In this document: positions 62,210 through 64,000 of the stretch, piece after piece
Position numbering within the stretch: the first letter of the stretch is position 1
Layout of the letters: every line of letters starts with the position of its first letter
Assembly: GCA_902651635.1 (NCBI GenBank)
Contig: CACRSC010000085.1
Location: forward strand, 43,715 to 107,714
DNA: 64,000 bases
Source of the DNA: Mastigamoeba balamuthi
Taxonomy: Eukaryota > Evosea > Mastigamoebida > Mastigamoebidae
Reading direction: 5' to 3'
Made by a program: the position numbers and the translations under genes
The notes under the pieces: model-generated
Database searches by the model: none
What the model saw: only the letters and a program-made list of their open reading frames with translations
Told to the model about the DNA's origin: nothing

Positions 62210-64000
62210 ATGTACATGCGTCGTCCGCGCCTCGCAGGCAGGCAGTTCACTCTGTGTGCGGCAATCGCTGGGTGGACAGTTTTCTTCTTGTTCCTCGCGA
62301 GCTCGTGGGTCCCCACGGGCCTGCGCGCACCTGCCGACACCGCCCCCAAGAGCGCCATCTCTGACGCCAGCGCCCTAATGATCCCCCCTCCCGTGGTCTG
62401 GCCTGCCAAGAGGGTTCGTCGCACCTATTGCTGGCTTTCGTCTGCTTGCTTGGTCACTGACGACATCTATTGCAGATACTCGTGTGGGGGAACCCCAACT
62501 ACATGGGGCCCATCGCGGCGTCTTTCCAGCTCGGGCTACCTGTCTTCCCGCTGGCAGACCTCGAGGGCAGCATGTGGGCGCTTGTCAACGCCACGGTGCA
62601 GCGCAGGGCGCAGGTGCTGGTGATCAGCGGGCTGCCGGCCAAGCCCCGCGATTCGCTGACAGCGCTGCGCAAGGCACTGCCCAGGGAGACCGAGATTGTC
62701 GTCGTCTACCACGCGTCATTCTCGATGCACACGCACACAACCGAGGGCAAGATGGTCTATGAGGTGCTCGAGCTGGCCGAGCAGGGCGTGGTCGACAGGG
62801 TCGCGTTCCTCAAGGAGTCGATCGGCCAGTGGTTCAACCTGCACTGGCGCGTGCGGCCTGGGGAGAAGGACCCAGTCATCTATGGTGTCAGCAATCCCAA
62901 AGTCGCCAGCGTGATGCACATGGGGAAGTATTCCCTGCACGATGGCAAGACGCACGTCGGGGTCTTTGTTAAGAACAGTCTCATCAAGAACCCGATCACA
63001 CAGGTTGCTGCCGCCTGCAGCATCCCCAACGTCATTGTACATGTCATTGCACTCACGGACCGGATGCCCTATGTTAACATTAAGACGTGTGCACCTGGCT
63101 CTGTCATTGTGAGCCACTCGGCCGTGAAGCCACTTGACATGCAGTTGATCATGTCGTCAATGGACATTACGCTTCATGCGACCTTCACTGAGGCGTCTCC
63201 AATGCTCCAGCTCGAGAGTATCGCTGCTGGGGTACCATGCATTGCCACGCGGACATCAACGATATATGATCATATGAAGCCAAATGATTATGCAAGGATG
63301 CTTACAGTTCAGTCGCCTGATGATCCTATGGAGCTTCGCAGGGCCCTGATTGGTGCAATACCTCATATTCACGAGCTGGCGGAGGTGCAACCTGTGTGGC
63401 TAGAACACATTAATACCAAGGCTCTTGCACAATGGAGCAACTTTATTCGAGCCTCGATTCCTGGATGCAAGGCTGTTGTTGTGCCCTCTGATCAAATGGA
63501 AACAGCATTGAAAAAGAGTGCCAATGTGTCTGAGAAGAAACTCTGTTTCGTTGCTGTGTCTTCTAAGTCCTGCAAGCTCTACCAGCACTTTATCAAGGAG
63601 CTTAATAAGCCAGAGGCACATCTCATCGAAGCATCAAACTGTGGAGGAAATGGATCAAGCAACTCTGTAACCAAGATGCTTGGTGACTACTCCCTGCCAC
63701 AACCCCTCCGACAACAGATGCAGAGGGACAATCATTATGCAGGAAGAGCACATCGATCTGGCCAATTGTTTGCTAAAGAGCTTGCAGAAATTGCATATGC
63801 ACTGGATTGCTCCATCATTGAGATCCCAGATGTGCGACTTCCCCAACTATACCTCATTTTCATGGTCCCACAGATTGGAGGATTGGCATATGAGATGCTG
63901 GCAAATAGGTCACTTTACTTGCCAGAATTTACCAGAGTTATTGTGCGAACTTTTGGAACCCGAACAAGATCAGAGATGATTGATGACATCATGTTTCCAC
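62210..64000 (+). CDS. Glycosyltransferase-like membrane protein, partial at window end
   Basis: Exon 1 is 62,210-62,413 (ATG, MYMRRPRLAG; an in-frame ATG also at 62,216). A 62 bp GT-AG intron follows (62,414-62,475). Exon 2 starts at 62,476 in phase and is open to the window end. Residues about 12-35 form one hydrophobic segment (FTLCAAIAGWTVFFLFLAS), a type II anchor, so a Golgi lumenal enzyme is likely. Exon 2 begins RILVWGNPNYMGPIAASF, and later holds FTEASPMLQLESIAAGVPCI, the C-terminal donor-binding motif of GT-B fold (GT4-like) enzymes. Sugar and acceptor cannot be read. After about 63,250 codon use becomes distinctly AT-richer and a second, unidentified domain follows (ALDCSIIEIPDVRLPQLYLI). 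The 3' end lies outside the window. Confidence 0.65.

Overview
The window is nuclear DNA of a unicellular eukaryote, probably an alga or other protist. Several genes have short GT-AG introns of about 50-100 bp, genes are sparse, and most of the sequence is transposon debris. I see no rRNA, tRNA, CRISPR array or bacterial-type operon. Only three genes look like ordinary host genes: a membrane-anchored SAM-dependent methyltransferase (2.68-3.55 kb), a decayed Kelch-BTB gene (14.77-16.53 kb) and a glycosyltransferase-like gene that runs off the right end (from 62.21 kb). All three are richer in CG dinucleotides than their surroundings.

The centrepiece is a compact 15-16 kb block (about 19.8-35.2 kb) with virus-like organisation: short intergenic gaps, clusters on both strands, and no introns that I can see. 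It holds a probable double-jelly-roll major capsid protein (29.5-30.8 kb, minus), a probable HUH-type rolling-circle replication protein (21.2-23.4 kb, plus), a very long coiled-coil protein (24.3-27.2 kb), two collagen-like fibre genes (32.8-34.0 kb), a small basic protein and several small membrane proteins. I see no DNA polymerase, RNA polymerase or packaging ATPase. A double-jelly-roll capsid, an HUH endonuclease and no polymerase is the combination described for mriyaviruses (yaravirus and the Pleurochrysis endemic viruses), so I read this as a decaying endogenous virus of that kind. That assignment is inference. Most large genes carry stops or frameshifts, and the replication gene is split by a 413 bp MITE.

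The rest is a mosaic of mobile elements. A PIF/Harbinger-like family is present in six places (A 7.7-8.8, B 9.27-12.70, F 12.71-13.37, C 18.7-19.1, D 44.10-47.01, E 48.2-50.2 kb). Copies B and D have matching terminal inverted repeats and 3 bp target duplications, and each pairs a transposase with a divergent six-exon gene that I do not recognise. A 1,792 bp element (35,996-37,787) has 32 bp inverted ends, a 4 bp duplication and a DDE transposase. Other pieces are an isolated DDE transposase (5.8-6.8 kb), DIRS-like retroelement fragments (38.6-40.9 kb plus; 50.3-51.8 kb minus), a long-inverted-repeat element with repeated palindromes (53.6-56.7 kb), a pogo-like transposase (56.8-57.4 kb) and a hAT-like transposase (58.5-61.4 kb). 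Satellite-like repeats lie at 57.97-58.35 kb and 61.3-62.0 kb.

Related transposon copies differ largely by GCGC versus GTGC or GCAC, and several in-frame stops are TGA. Both fit CpG methylation followed by deamination, as expected for silenced transposons and viral insertions. The methyltransferase and glycosyltransferase both begin with a short basic stretch and one hydrophobic segment, which suggests type II membrane proteins of the secretory pathway.
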